A stretch of DNA of 64,000 nucleotides from Methylocystis sp. (GTDB lineage: Bacteria > Pseudomonadota > Alphaproteobacteria > Rhizobiales > Beijerinckiaceae), in NCBI GenBank assembly GCA_020252485.1, contig JADCCX010000036.1, forward strand, positions 62,001-126,000. Direction: 5' to 3'. Below are positions 32,345 through 41,515 of this stretch, one piece after another; within the stretch, counting starts at the first letter, position 1, and each line of letters starts with the position of its first letter. The translations under genes were made by a program, and so were the position numbers. The notes under the pieces were generated by a model. That model saw only the letters and a program-made list of their open reading frames with translations. It was not told the DNA's origin and searched no databases.

Positions 32345-34669
32345 TCACGATTTTGTTTGCGTCCCTGCAATCGCCTGCCAGATCCGTTCCGGCGTGGCCG
32401 GCATGTCGATATGCGTGATTCCATAGGCGCGGTTCAGCGCATCCACGACCGCGTTCATGATCGCGGGACATGAGCCGATGGAGCCCGCTTCGCCCGCACC
32501 CTTGATGCCGAGCGGATTGGTGGTCGATGGCACATTGCGCGTGGTGAAGGAGATCGGCGCCATATTGTCGGCGCGCGGCATGGCGTAATCCATGAAGGAT
32601 GCGGTCAGGAGCTGGCCGGAACTGTCGAACACCGTGCGCTCCAGCAGCGCCTGACCGAGGCCCTGCACCACGCCGCCATGCACCTGGCCGGCGAGCAGCA
32701 GCGGGTTCACGGTGACGCCGAAATCATCGACGATCGTGTAGTCAAGTATGCTGACGACGCCTGTCGCAGGGTCGATCTCGACCTCGGCAACATGCGTGCC
32801 GTTGGGATAGGTGGCATCGGGCGGCACGAATTCGCTCGTGGCCGCCAGCATTTCGGGCGTGGCCTTCGGCAGCGCGGCGACCTCCGAGAAGGTCAACCCC
32901 TTGTCGGTGCCCGCCACGGTCACGCGCCCGGCGGCCAGCACCAGATCGCCGACGGCGGCCTCGAGCTTTTCCGAGGCCAGATCCTTGAGCTTGTCGGCGA
33001 GGCCTTCGGACGCCCGGTAGGCCGAGACGGCGCCGACCGGAATCGAGCGGGAGCCGCCGGTGCCGTGGCCAGTCTTCACACGGTCGGTGTCACCCTGCAC
33101 GACGGTCACCTGCTCGGGCGGGATATCCAGCGCCTGGCTCACCGCCTGCGCATAGGCTGTCATGTGGCCCTGGCCGTTCGACTGGGTGCCGATCAGCACC
33201 GTCACGCCGCCATCACTGCCGAGCGAGACCTCGACATCCTCGCCGGAGCCCCAGGCCGTGCATTCGATGTAGCTCGCGAAGCCGAAGCCGCGCAGTTTTC
33301 CGGCCTTCTTCGATACCCTCAGCCGCGCGGCGAAGCCCGTCTGATCCGCCTTCTCGAGCGCCGAGCGCATGTGGCCCTCGAATTCGCCGACATCGTAGGT
33401 GCGCTTGGTCTGCGTCTTGTAGGGCATGGAGCCGGGCTTGACGAAATTGCGGGCGCGGATCGCCTCGGGCTTCAGGCCAAGCTTGCGCGCGCAAAGATCT
33501 ACAAGCCGCTCCAGCACATAGGCCGCCTCGGGCCGCCCCGCGCCGCGGTAGGCGTCGATCGGCACGGTATGAGTGTAGATGCCCTGACAGCGCACGAACA
33601 TCGCCTTGATGTCGTAGGGGCCCGTCGCCATCGTGGCGCCGAGCCAGGGGATATAGGGCCCATATTGCGAGGCATAGGCGCCGAGATTGCCCATGATGTG
33701 GACGCGCATGGCGAGGAACTTGCCGCGCGCATCGAGAGCCATTTCAGCCGTCGTCAGGTTGTCGCGGCCATGCGCGCAGGAGAGGAAATGCTCGGTGCGC
33801 TCCTGCGTCCATTTCACCGGGCGGTTCAACGCCTTCGCCGCGAAGAGGACGAGCGGATACTCACGGTAATTGAAGCTCTTGGTGCCGAAGCCGCCGCCCA
33901 CATCCGGCGTGATGACGCGCAGCTTCTCCGGCCCGATCCCCATGATCTTGGCGACCGCGCCCTGGATGCCATGGACGCCCTGGGAGCCCAGCGTCAGGGT
34001 ATAGCGCTTGTCCTTCGCATCATACGCGCCGATGCAGGCGCGCGTCTCCATGTAATTGGTGATCAGCCGGTTGTTGTCGACCGTCAACGTCACGACATGC
34101 GCGGCCTTGGCGAAGGCCGCATCGGCCTCTTCCTTGCTGCCGAGCGTCTGGTCATAGGCGATATTGCCGGGCGCCGCCTTGCTCCAGACGGTGACCGCCT
34201 TCGGCTTGATCGCATCGGCGATCGTAGTGACCACGGGCAGGGGGCTGTAATCGATGGTGATCGCCTCCGCCGCATCGCGCGCTACCGCCAGCGAATCAGC
34301 AACGATCATGGCGACCGCGTCGCCGACATGCATGACCTTGCCTTTGCAAAGCAGCGGCCATTCCGGCGCCTCCATCAGCTGGCCATCGGCCTTCTGCATG
34401 GGGGCCGCGCAGGCGACGCCCGGCATGTCGCCGAGATCGCCGGCTGTGAAGACGGCGAGCACGCCTTTCATCGCTTTCGCGGCGGACGCGCCGGTGATGG
34501 TGAAGGTCGCATGGGCATGCGGCGAGCGCAGGATGAAGGCATGCGCCGCCCTCTGCGTGAGGATGTCATCCGTGTAGCTCCCGGCGCCGGTGACGAATTT
34601 ATGGTCCTCGACGCGGCGGACCGGCTGGCCGATGCCGAATTTCTTCATATTGCCTGGGTGAATCGTCAT
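32345..34669 (-). CDS. Molybdenum hydroxylase large subunit (xanthine dehydrogenase / CoxL-like family)
   Basis: A 774-residue molybdopterin-binding subunit. GIGQPVRRVEDHKFVTGAGSYTDDI is the usual opening; GGGFGTKSFNYREY and the active-site loop DAYRGAGRPEAAYVLERLVD follow. The loop is AYRGAGR, not the AYRCSFR of true (form I) CO dehydrogenase, so the substrate is probably another aldehyde, purine or aromatic. C-terminal motifs GTHVAEVEIDPATGVVSILDYTIVDDFG and KGAGEAGSIGSCPAIMNAVVDA fit the family. The iron-sulfur and FAD subunits normally co-encoded are not in the window. It is preceded by an XRE-cupin regulator on the same strand, which may control it. Confidence 0.9.
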   Translation of the reverse strand: MTIHPGNMKKFGIGQPVRRVEDHKFVTGAGSYTDDILTQRAAHAFILRSPHAHATFTITGASAAKAMKGVLAVFTAGDLGDMPGVACAAPMQKADGQLMEAPEWPLLCKGKVMHVGDAVAMIVADSLAVARDAAEAITIDYSPLPVVTTIADAIKPKAVTVWSKAAPGNIAYDQTLGSKEEADAAFAKAAHVVTLTVDNNRLITNYMETRACIGAYDAKDKRYTLTLGSQGVHGIQGAVAKIMGIGPEKLRVITPDVGGGFGTKSFNYREYPLVLFAAKALNRPVKWTQERTEHFLSCAHGRDNLTTAEMALDARGKFLAMRVHIMGNLGAYASQYGPYIPWLGATMATGPYDIKAMFVRCQGIYTHTVPIDAYRGAGRPEAAYVLERLVDLCARKLGLKPEAIRARNFVKPGSMPYKTQTKRTYDVGEFEGHMRSALEKADQTGFAARLRVSKKAGKLRGFGFASYIECTAWGSGEDVEVSLGSDGGVTVLIGTQSNGQGHMTAYAQAVSQALDIPPEQVTVVQGDTDRVKTGHGTGGSRSIPVGAVSAYRASEGLADKLKDLASEKLEAAVGDLVLAAGRVTVAGTDKGLTFSEVAALPKATPEMLAATSEFVPPDATYPNGTHVAEVEIDPATGVVSILDYTIVDDFGVTVNPLLLAGQVHGGVVQGLGQALLERTVFDSSGQLLTASFMDYAMPRADNMAPISFTTRNVPSTTNPLGIKGAGEAGSIGSCPAIMNAVVDALNRAYGITHIDMPATPERIWQAIAGTQTKS

Positions 34670-34764
34670 GGGTTTGCCTCTGCAATTGGTGGTCTAGCCT
34701 AGCATGGGATTGCTCGCAGGAAAGGGGAAAGCTGCCGCGTCACCTGTCGAAAATGACGCGCTGG

Positions 34765-35382
34765 CTATTCCATCACCGCCGCTTTCAGGATGCAGACCAT
34801 GGTGGCGCGGGCAGGCTCGCTGCCGCGATTGCGGATGACATGCGGCCTGTCGCAGCGGTAGCGCAAGGTTTCACCTGCGACCGCCGTATCGATGATGCCC
34901 GCCACCTCGACCTCGAGCGCCCCGGTGAGGACCGACAGGCATTCGATTGAGCCCCGCTGGTGGGCGTCGCTCTCCAGCACGCCGCCTGGCTGCGCTTCGA
35001 AATCATACCATTGCAGCCATTCGACCGTCTTGATCCAGCCGATGATGGCGAGCCGGCAGCGGCCATCGTCGGAGGTCAGGATCGGCGTGTCGTTGCGGGA
35101 GGATTTCTCGACGAATGGTTCGTCGTCGCTCTGCACCAGAAACCGGTCGATTGAGATATCGAGGGCCTGCGACAGCCGCCAGATGGTCGCCAGCGTCGGA
35201 TTCGTCTCGTTGCGCTCGATCTGGCTGATGATGGATTTCGCCACGCCGGATTGGTCGGCGAGCTCCGACAGCGACATGTTGTAGGACTTGCGCAGGCGCT
35301 GGATGGTGCGGCCAAGCTGGCCGGAAAGGGCCTGTGCGCCGGCGTCCATCGTCTTTGACCGTTCCTTGCCCTCAATCCCCAT
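34765..35382 (-). CDS. XRE-family regulator with C-terminal cupin domain
   Basis: A 205-residue transcription factor. The helix-turn-helix (LGRTIQRLRKSYNMSLSELADQSGVAKSIISQIERNETNPTLATIWRLSQALDISIDRFL) lies at about residues 25-85, and a cupin domain follows (QWYDFEAQPGGVLESDAHQRGSIECLSVLTGALEVEV...). Such regulators usually sense a small metabolite and control an adjacent catabolic or transport gene; the flanking molybdenum hydroxylase and the EamA transporter are candidates. A palindrome-rich region lies just upstream. Confidence 0.9.
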   Translation of the reverse strand: MGIEGKERSKTMDAGAQALSGQLGRTIQRLRKSYNMSLSELADQSGVAKSIISQIERNETNPTLATIWRLSQALDISIDRFLVQSDDEPFVEKSSRNDTPILTSDDGRCRLAIIGWIKTVEWLQWYDFEAQPGGVLESDAHQRGSIECLSVLTGALEVEVAGIIDTAVAGETLRYRCDRPHVIRNRGSEPARATMVCILKAAVME

Positions 35383-35414
35383 GCTTCGGCTCCGTCGCGG
35401 TTCGTTCCTCTATC

Positions 35415-35443
35415 CGAACGAAATCGTTTCGAATGACGAACGA
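35415..35443. promoter_or_regulatory. Candidate operator of the XRE-cupin regulator
   Basis: CGAAATCGTTTCG (35419-35431) is a perfect 13-bp palindrome, flanked by two direct CGAACGA copies (35415-35421, 35437-35443), 35-60 bp upstream of the regulator start at 35382. Autoregulatory sites of this kind are usual for the family; the role is inferred. Confidence 0.45.
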
Positions 35444-35512
35444 TATGTGCCTGAAGGAGGGAACGATTTCAAGAGGCGGCGCCACGCGAGCGGACTTTCC
35501 GACGCTGGATCG

Positions 35513-36469
35513 TCAGATGGCGCGGTTGGGTCCGCTTTCCTTCTGCCGGCGGCGGTCGAGGCCCAGCTGCCGCTCGCGCCAGATCACATAGATGCCGGCC
35601 GCCACAACGATGCTGGCGCCGATCATGATGATCGACTGCGGCAATTCGCCGAACAGGAACCAGCCGACGATGATCGCCCAGATCATGCTGACGTAATCGA
35701 AAGGCGCGATCAGTGATGCATCCGCGTAGCGGAAGCTCTGGGTCAGCGTGATCTGGCCGATGCCGCCCATGATTCCCATCAGAACGAGGAGAATCGCATC
35801 ATTCTGGCTGGGCCAGCGCCAGGCGAAGAAGGGGTTGAACCAGCCCAGCAGCAGCGTGGCGAGGCCGATCAGCGTCGTCAGCAGCATGAAATAGGAGACG
35901 ATGGCGCCGGTCGTTTCGGTCTGCGTCAGCTTGCGGGTCTCAATGGTTGCGAAGCCTGCGGCAATGGCGCCGAGCATGCCGAATCCGGCGCCGATCATGC
36001 GCATCTGCGTATGGGGGGCGGTGGCGTCGAAATAGGGGTACAACATCACCAGAACGCCGAGGAAGCCAACGGCGACGGCGCTCCAGCGGTAGACCCGCAC
36101 GGTCTCCTTCAGGATCACCGCGGCCAGAACCACCGTGAAGAGGGGAGCGGCATAGCTGATGGCCGTGGCATCGGCCAAGGGCAGCAGAATGAGCGCTGTG
36201 AAGCCCGAGAACATCCCGATCGAACCGAAGAAGCCGCGCCGGGCATGATTGGCGAGGCTCGATGTCGCGAAGGCGCGGCGCAGGTCGCCGCGCCAGCCGA
36301 GCCAGATGAAAACGGGGATGAGGGCGAAGAGAGACCGGCAGAAGACCGTCTGGCCGACGGGATAATACAAAGGTTCGCCCGGATGCGCGAAGCCGATCAG
36401 CTTGACGGCGGCTGCCATGAACGTGAAGGCGAGTGTCGAAACAAGCTTGAGGCCAATGCCGAGAAACAT
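35513..36469 (-). CDS. EamA/DMT-family transporter
   Basis: A polytopic inner-membrane protein with about ten helices in two EamA repeats: GLKLVSTLAFTFMAAAVKLIGFA...PVGQTVFCRSLFALIPVFIWLGW in the first half, and GAIVSYFMLLTTLIGLATLLLGW, GIGQITLTQSFRYADASLIAPFDYVSMIWAIIVGWFLFGELP in the second. The substrate is unknown; DMT members move amino acids and other metabolites. The ATG at 36469 (MFLGIGLK) starts just before the first helix; the frame opens further upstream at 36526 without a membrane-compatible start. Confidence 0.9.
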   Translation of the reverse strand: MFLGIGLKLVSTLAFTFMAAAVKLIGFAHPGEPLYYPVGQTVFCRSLFALIPVFIWLGWRGDLRRAFATSSLANHARRGFFGSIGMFSGFTALILLPLADATAISYAAPLFTVVLAAVILKETVRVYRWSAVAVGFLGVLVMLYPYFDATAPHTQMRMIGAGFGMLGAIAAGFATIETRKLTQTETTGAIVSYFMLLTTLIGLATLLLGWFNPFFAWRWPSQNDAILLVLMGIMGGIGQITLTQSFRYADASLIAPFDYVSMIWAIIVGWFLFGELPQSIIMIGASIVVAAGIYVIWRERQLGLDRRRQKESGPNRAI

Positions 36470-36582
36470 GGGAACCGATTGTCGGGGGTCTGGATCAAGG
36501 TAGCCAACCGGGCTTGCCGAGCGCAACCGGTAAAGCGGTCAAGCTGCAACGCGCCGCGTCGCCGGATCAGCCTGCCGCCGCC

Positions 36583-36853
36583 CTAGGGCGAAAATTCATA
36601 ATTGGAGGGCGTTTTGATGGGATCAGGGGCCAAAAATGACCGCAAGCGGCTCGCCGCCTTGACGTCCGTCAAGGCCAGAGGCGGTTGTGAGGCAGTTTTG
36701 ACCCCTCATCCCACCGCAGGCGCGGCGAATTCGGGCCAGATTGTTCCGCTTGTTCCTCGAAAACCGGACGGTTTCCTTCGAAACAACCGAAAAAAACTTG
36801 TCTCCGAATTCCCTCGCGTCAAAATGCCCTCCAGTTATGAGTTTTCGCCCTAG
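36583..36853. mobile_element. MITE-like element with 36-bp terminal inverted repeats
   Basis: The 36-bp ends (36583-36618 and 36818-36853) are inverted copies matching at 32 of 36 positions. Both begin CTAGGGCGAAAA and continue with CATAA and GGAGGGC blocks. The element is 271 bp and has no transposase, so it would have moved in trans. If TA is taken as the target duplication (TA at both GGGCG edges) the ends fit an IS630/Tc1-mariner-like MITE, but a four-base CTAG palindrome at each edge makes the exact boundary ambiguous. The right edge supplies the TAG stop of the CheZ-like gene. An 83-codon plus-strand frame inside it is not credible as a gene. Confidence 0.8.
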
Positions 36854-37947
36854 CTGAACAGCCGCGTCCGCTCTTCGACCGACATCAGGCGCAGCGCATC
36901 GAGCGCCCGCGCCGCCTCCTCTGGTGATAGCTCGCCCCCCGCCCGCACCTTCAGGATCGCCTCGCCGACGGCCGGCTGATCGTGCACCAGCTTCAAATGC
37001 TCGCCTTCGGCAGCCGCCCGCACCGGCTCCGGCGTTGCGGTCGGCCGCGAGAAGAGGATTTCGTCCACCTCTTCGGCGGCTGGGGTTTCGACCAGCGACG
37101 CGGCGCCGCTCTCGAACTCCCTTTCGATGGCGGGCGGAAGCGTCGTCTCCAGCGTCACGGCTTCGGCCATATCGAGTTCGACATCCTCATGCCTGGAGGA
37201 TGTTGCCGGCGCGGCGCGGCCTGCAGCGTCGGGACGGCTTGCGGTTACCGGGAAGGGGTCATCGACAAACGCGATGTCCACATCGGCCTGGCTCATGGCG
37301 GGATGGTTGGCCGGTCTCTTCGCAGGGGGGATGGGCTCGCGATCGAAATCCCAGATGGCGACCATGGCGTTGATGCGCGTCTCGAGGAAGCCCAGCGTAT
37401 CGATGATCTTGCGGATGCGCTGCGATGTCAGGTCCTGGAACGAGCAGGCCATGTAGATTTCGGTCGCCCGCTGATCAAGCCGGTCGCAGGCGGCGCTGTC
37501 GACACTGGATTCGCGCAAGGTCCACGCGGCTTCCTGGATGCTTTCCGCCGCCGCGAGGATGGCGGAGGTGGCTTCCTCCGTTGTGGAGACGATGGCGTCG
37601 AGTTCGCCGGAGGCTTCAAGCAGCTTGCCGCCTTCCTTCGAATCATCCGGTTTGATCGCCGCGATTTCCTGGCGGGTGCGGGCGATCGCTTTCGACATTT
37701 CCAGAACATCGAGGCGGAAACGGTCGATTTCCGCTGGTTCCGCGGGGACCGATATCGATTTTTCAATGCGCGACAGCGCTGTCAGGAGCATGTTCGTGTC
37801 GGCCTGGCGGTTGCGCCGTGCGAATTCCTGCAGAAACCAGCGGCCGCGCTCGGTTTCTATGACAGCGAGCTCGATCTGGTTGTAATCGGCCTCAAAACCC
37901 TGTTTTTGGGTCACTATCCCTGTCATCTGGCGTTCCAACCGGGTCAT
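36850..37947 (-). CDS. CheZ-like protein phosphatase
   Basis: A 365-residue protein. The central part (about residues 110-205) is a long helical region with TEEATSAILAAAESIQEAAW and ACSFQDLTSQRIRKIIDTLGFLE. FQDLTSQ corresponds to the CheZ active-site motif FQDLTGQ that supplies the catalytic Asp and Gln for CheY-P dephosphorylation. The C-terminal third is acidic and Pro/Ala-rich, ending with a short helix (SPEEAARALDALRLMSVEERTRLF). Alphaproteobacterial CheZ-like proteins act on response regulators for motility or development. The gene's stop codon lies at the edge of a MITE-like element, so the original end may have been slightly different. Confidence 0.78.
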   Translation of the reverse strand: MTRLERQMTGIVTQKQGFEADYNQIELAVIETERGRWFLQEFARRNRQADTNMLLTALSRIEKSISVPAEPAEIDRFRLDVLEMSKAIARTRQEIAAIKPDDSKEGGKLLEASGELDAIVSTTEEATSAILAAAESIQEAAWTLRESSVDSAACDRLDQRATEIYMACSFQDLTSQRIRKIIDTLGFLETRINAMVAIWDFDREPIPPAKRPANHPAMSQADVDIAFVDDPFPVTASRPDAAGRAAPATSSRHEDVELDMAEAVTLETTLPPAIEREFESGAASLVETPAAEEVDEILFSRPTATPEPVRAAAEGEHLKLVHDQPAVGEAILKVRAGGELSPEEAARALDALRLMSVEERTRLFS

Positions 37948-38023
37948 AGCCCTGGCTCAGATCCTGAGCGGGGCGGTTCCAATGTCCCGCAGTGAGCCAC
38001 GGTTCCCCTAAGGAAAGGTTACC

Positions 38024-39274
38024 GTGTGGCTTCTGTACCAATCAGAAACAACATCCCGGTTGTCTTTCCGTTGCTGGCGCGCCATTTCTGTCGTCTTGCC
38101 GCGACTGGAGCATGCCTTGCTGGATAACCGGCAGATCGACAGCCCCGACATCCCCCCGACCATGACAATCGACGGTCAGGCATCGGGTCACAGGCTCCGG
38201 TTCGCGGGGGACTGGACCATGCGCCATGGACGTGCCGTCGAGAAGCTTATGGAGCAGGCGCTGTCATCGGCGCCAGGCGCCGGCCGCGTGACGGTCGATC
38301 TGTCCGGTATCCGTCGCTTCGACACCATGGGCGCGCTCGTACTCTGCCGCCTGCGGAACAGCTTCGAAGCCAAGTCCGTGGGCTTCGAAATGACCGGGGT
38401 CACGCCGTCTCAGAAGATTCTGCTGACCGAGGTCAATCCGGAAAAGCAGGTGTCGAAGCCGCATCGGTCTATCACGGCGGTCGATATCCTGACGGATATC
38501 GGACAAGGCATGGCGGGCATCGGCCGCGATGTCACCAGCGGCATCAGCTTCCTGGGCGGCTTTGTGCTGGCGCTCGGACGCTTGATCATATCGCCATCGC
38601 GCTTCCGCTGGCCCGCCCTGGTGAAGCAGATCGAATTGTTCGGCTTCCGTTCGGTGCCGATCATCGCGCTGATCTCGTTCCTCGTGGGCGGCATCATCGC
38701 GCAGCAATCGGTCTTCCAGCTCAGGACCTTCGGCACCACCGCCTTTGTGGCCGACCTCCTCGGCATCCTGATCCTGCGGGAATTGGGCGTGCTGCTGACC
38801 TCGATCATGATCGCCGGCCGATCGGGATCCGCAATCACAGCGGAGATCGGCTCGATGAAGATGCGCGAGGAAATCGACGCATTGCGGACGATGGGCCTTG
38901 ATCCGATGGAGGTGCTGATCGTGCCGCGCATCCTGGCGCTGGTGATCTCGCTGCCCATTCTCACCTTCATCGCTTCGATGTCGGGGCTGCTGGGCGGCGG
39001 TCTTGTGGCCTGGGTCTACGGCGATGTGAGCCCAGATGTCTTCCTGGCGCGGCTGCAGGGCGCCATCAAGCTGAACACCTTCATGGTCGGCATGTACAAG
39101 GCCCCGGTGATGGCATTGGTGATCGGCCTGATCGCCAGCATCGAGGGCATGGCCGTGCGGGGCTCAGCCGAATCGCTCGGCCGGCAGACGACCGCCTCGG
39201 TGGTGAAGGCAATCTTCATGGTGATCGTCGTCGACGGTCTTTTCGCCATGTTCTTCGCGGCAATACGCTACTGA
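38024..39274 (+). CDS. MlaE-family lipid ABC permease with N-terminal STAS domain
   Basis: Inner-membrane permease of an Mla-type phospholipid transporter. Residues about 45-145 form a STAS domain ([22 protein letters not shown]..., [23 protein letters not shown]), equivalent to MlaB fused to the permease. The permease domain follows with [70 protein letters not shown] (the MlaE signature) and [24 protein letters not shown] 38024 follows AGGAAAGG at 38011-38018; an ATG at 38162 begins exactly at the STAS domain and is the alternative. First gene of a four-gene operon. Confidence 0.9.
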   Translation: MWLLYQSETTSRLSFRCWRAISVVLPRLEHALLDNRQIDSPDIPPTMTIDGQASGHRLRFAGDWTMRHGRAVEKLMEQALSSAPGAGRVTVDLSGIRRFDTMGALVLCRLRNSFEAKSVGFEMTGVTPSQKILLTEVNPEKQVSKPHRSITAVDILTDIGQGMAGIGRDVTSGISFLGGFVLALGRLIISPSRFRWPALVKQIELFGFRSVPIIALISFLVGGIIAQQSVFQLRTFGTTAFVADLLGILILRELGVLLTSIMIAGRSGSAITAEIGSMKMREEIDALRTMGLDPMEVLIVPRILALVISLPILTFIASMSGLLGGGLVAWVYGDVSPDVFLARLQGAIKLNTFMVGMYKAPVMALVIGLIASIEGMAVRGSAESLGRQTTASVVKAIFMVIVVDGLFAMFFAAIRY

Positions 39275-40065
39275 TGATGAAACCCAAGCTGGAAAACCGC
39301 GAAAAGGAAGAGGTGATCACCGTGCGCGACCTGGCGGTCGGCTTCGGCGATCATCTGGTCAACGACGGCCTGTCGCTCGATGTTTACCGCGGCGAAATCC
39401 TTGGCGTCGTCGGCGCCTCGGGCACCGGCAAGTCGGTCCTTCTGCGCACGATCGTCGGCCTGCTCGCCAAGAAGCGGGGCACGATTGAGGTGTTCGGCCA
39501 GAACATGCAGGATTTGTCCGAATCGGCGCGACAGGCCATCGAAAAGCGCTGGGGCATCCTGTTCCAGCAAGGCGCGCTCTTTTCCGCGCTCACCGTGAAG
39601 CAGAACATTCAATTGCCGATGCGTGAACACCTCGATCTGTCCGAAGCAATGCTTGATGACCTCGCCATGATGAAGATCGAGATGGTCGGCCTGAAGGCTG
39701 ATGCGGCGGAAAAGCTTCCCTCCGAGCTTTCGGGCGGCATGATCAAGCGCGCGGCCCTTGCCCGGGCGCTGGCGCTCGATCCGGAGATCGTCTTCCTCGA
39801 CGAACCAACCTCAGGCCTCGATCCGATCGGTGCGGGCGATTTCGATGCGCTGACGGCGACACTGCAGAAGACTTTGGGCTTGACGGTCTTCATGGTAACG
39901 CACGACCTTGATAGTCTGAACACGATCTGTGATCGAATCGTGGCTCTTGGCGAGGGGAAGGTGCTGGCTTCCGGATCGATGGAAGACATGGTCAAGGCCG
40001 AACATCCCTGGCTCAAGGCCTATTTCACCGGGCCGAGGGCGCATCGCGCCTTCGGCGCAATGTAG
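39274..40065 (+). CDS. MlaF-like ABC transporter ATP-binding protein
   Basis: The ATPase of the Mla-type transporter, overlapping the permease stop by [55 protein letters not shown] contains Walker [41 protein letters not shown] contains the signature, Walker B and the long D-loop segment typical of Mla[17 protein letters not shown] is the Q-loop stretch of this subgroup. 263 residues. Confidence 0.94.
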   Translation: MMKPKLENREKEEVITVRDLAVGFGDHLVNDGLSLDVYRGEILGVVGASGTGKSVLLRTIVGLLAKKRGTIEVFGQNMQDLSESARQAIEKRWGILFQQGALFSALTVKQNIQLPMREHLDLSEAMLDDLAMMKIEMVGLKADAAEKLPSELSGGMIKRAALARALALDPEIVFLDEPTSGLDPIGAGDFDALTATLQKTLGLTVFMVTHDLDSLNTICDRIVALGEGKVLASGSMEDMVKAEHPWLKAYFTGPRAHRAFGAM

Positions 40066-40093
40066 TTTTCGGCCGTATTTCGCAAGGATCTGC

Positions 40094-41479
40094 ATGGAAA
40101 CCCGGGCCAATTACGCATTGATAGGTTTTTTCACGCTGGCGGTCTTCGCCGGCATGCTTGGCTTCATCTACTGGTTCGCCTCGGGCCGGTCCAACGCCCA
40201 GACGGCCAGCTTCCGCGTGATCTTCACAGGCTCCGTTTCCGGCCTCAACCGCGGCTCGCTGGTCAGGTTCAACGGCTTGCGGGTGGGTGAGGTGACCGCC
40301 ATCGATCTGGTGCCGAGCGATCCGAGCCGCGTGATGGCGATCATCGATATCGACCAGAAGACGCCGGTGAAGACCGATACCCGCGCCCGGCTCGAGTATC
40401 AGGGGCTGACCGGGCAAGCTTCGGTCCAGCTTTCGGGCGGCACCTCCGGCGCGCCTGCCCTCGTGGCGGCCGATGGCGGCCGGCCGATCATCTATGCCGA
40501 CCGGTCGGATTTCCAGGATATCGTCGAGACCGTGCAGCGCCTTTCGGGACGGGCCGACAGCGTTCTCGCCAGGGTCGAGAAGCTGGTTTCCGATAACGAG
40601 GGATCGGTAAGCGGCACGATCCGCAGCGTCGAGATCTTCGCGAAGGCCCTCGCCGATAACTCCGCCGGCGCGGGTGCCTTCCTGTCCTCCGTCGGCGATA
40701 CGGCGCAGCGCATCTCCTCGTTGTCGGCAAAGCTCGAGACGCTCTCGGCGGCTGCCGAGGACATTCTCCGCAATATCGACTCCGCCAGCGTCAACCGCGC
40801 GATCGGCAACGTCGAATCCTTCACGCGGGCGCTCGCGGAGAACCGCAGCAATATCGACGGCATCCTGACGGATGGGGCGGCGCTGACGAAGCGCCTTGCG
40901 GAGACCTCGATCAAGCTCGATTCGGCCTTTGCCGAGATCCAGAGAATCGGCAAGGCGATCGACAGCGAGAAAGTTGGAAGAACCATCGATAATCTCGACA
41001 AGGTCGCCGCAGCTTTCGGCAATAATGCCCAGGAGACGGACCGCGCCATCAAGGATGTCGCCGCCATCACGGCTACGTTGCGGGCGGCTTCCGAGAAGGT
41101 GGACGGCGTGCTGACGGCTGCGACGCGTTTCCTTGGCTCGAACGAAGGCGAAGGCAAGGGAGCCTTCGCGGAGATCGGACTCACCGCCAAGGCCTATCGC
41201 GACCTCGCCGCATCGCTCGAGACCCGCGCCACGGATTTCGGCGAGATGGCCCGATCCATCGAGAAGCTCGCCCGCAATCTTGACCGCAGAACGCAGGACA
41301 TCACCGCCGCCATCAACAGGCTGACCAGCGGGGGCGGGCGTGACCTTGAGGCGCTCGCGGCGGATGCCCGGCGCGCCGCGAACGAGATCAACCGGACCGT
41401 CCGCAATATCGGCCGCGATCCCTCGCAATTGATCACCGGGGGTCGCCCGACCCTTCCGGAATTTCCAGGTCAGCGATAA
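40094..41479 (+). CDS. MlaD-family protein (MCE domain)
   Basis: Periplasmic lipid-binding subunit anchored by one N-terminal helix (YALIGFFTLAVFAGMLGFIYWF). The MCE domain follows: AQTASFRVIFTGSVSGLNRGSLVRFNGLRVGEVTAIDLVPSDP...VKTDTRARLEYQGLTGQASVQLSGG. The C-terminal two thirds is a long helical region with Ala/Ser heptads, longer than E. coli MlaD and more like the extended MCE proteins that form periplasmic tunnels. The ATG at 40094 is chosen; the frame extends upstream into mlaF without similarity. 461 residues. Confidence 0.92.
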   Translation: METRANYALIGFFTLAVFAGMLGFIYWFASGRSNAQTASFRVIFTGSVSGLNRGSLVRFNGLRVGEVTAIDLVPSDPSRVMAIIDIDQKTPVKTDTRARLEYQGLTGQASVQLSGGTSGAPALVAADGGRPIIYADRSDFQDIVETVQRLSGRADSVLARVEKLVSDNEGSVSGTIRSVEIFAKALADNSAGAGAFLSSVGDTAQRISSLSAKLETLSAAAEDILRNIDSASVNRAIGNVESFTRALAENRSNIDGILTDGAALTKRLAETSIKLDSAFAEIQRIGKAIDSEKVGRTIDNLDKVAAAFGNNAQETDRAIKDVAAITATLRAASEKVDGVLTAATRFLGSNEGEGKGAFAEIGLTAKAYRDLAASLETRATDFGEMARSIEKLARNLDRRTQDITAAINRLTSGGGRDLEALAADARRAANEINRTVRNIGRDPSQLITGGRPTLPEFPGQR

Positions 41480-41515
41480 TGATCCCTGATTGTTTTCTTC
41501 CTGTCTGATGGTCGC

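Noticed and set aside
32345-34669. Aerobic CO dehydrogenase (CoxL form I)
   Set aside because: The diagnostic active-site loop AYRCSFR is absent; the sequence has AYRGAGR and lacks CoxM/CoxS neighbours.
32678-34702. Long plus-strand open frame opposite the molybdenum hydroxylase
   Set aside because: The hydroxylase subunit is fully supported by its motifs; the antisense frame is compositional.
36602-36853. 83-codon plus-strand frame inside the inverted-repeat element
   Set aside because: It starts in one terminal repeat and stops in the other, with no domain; the DNA structure explains the region better.
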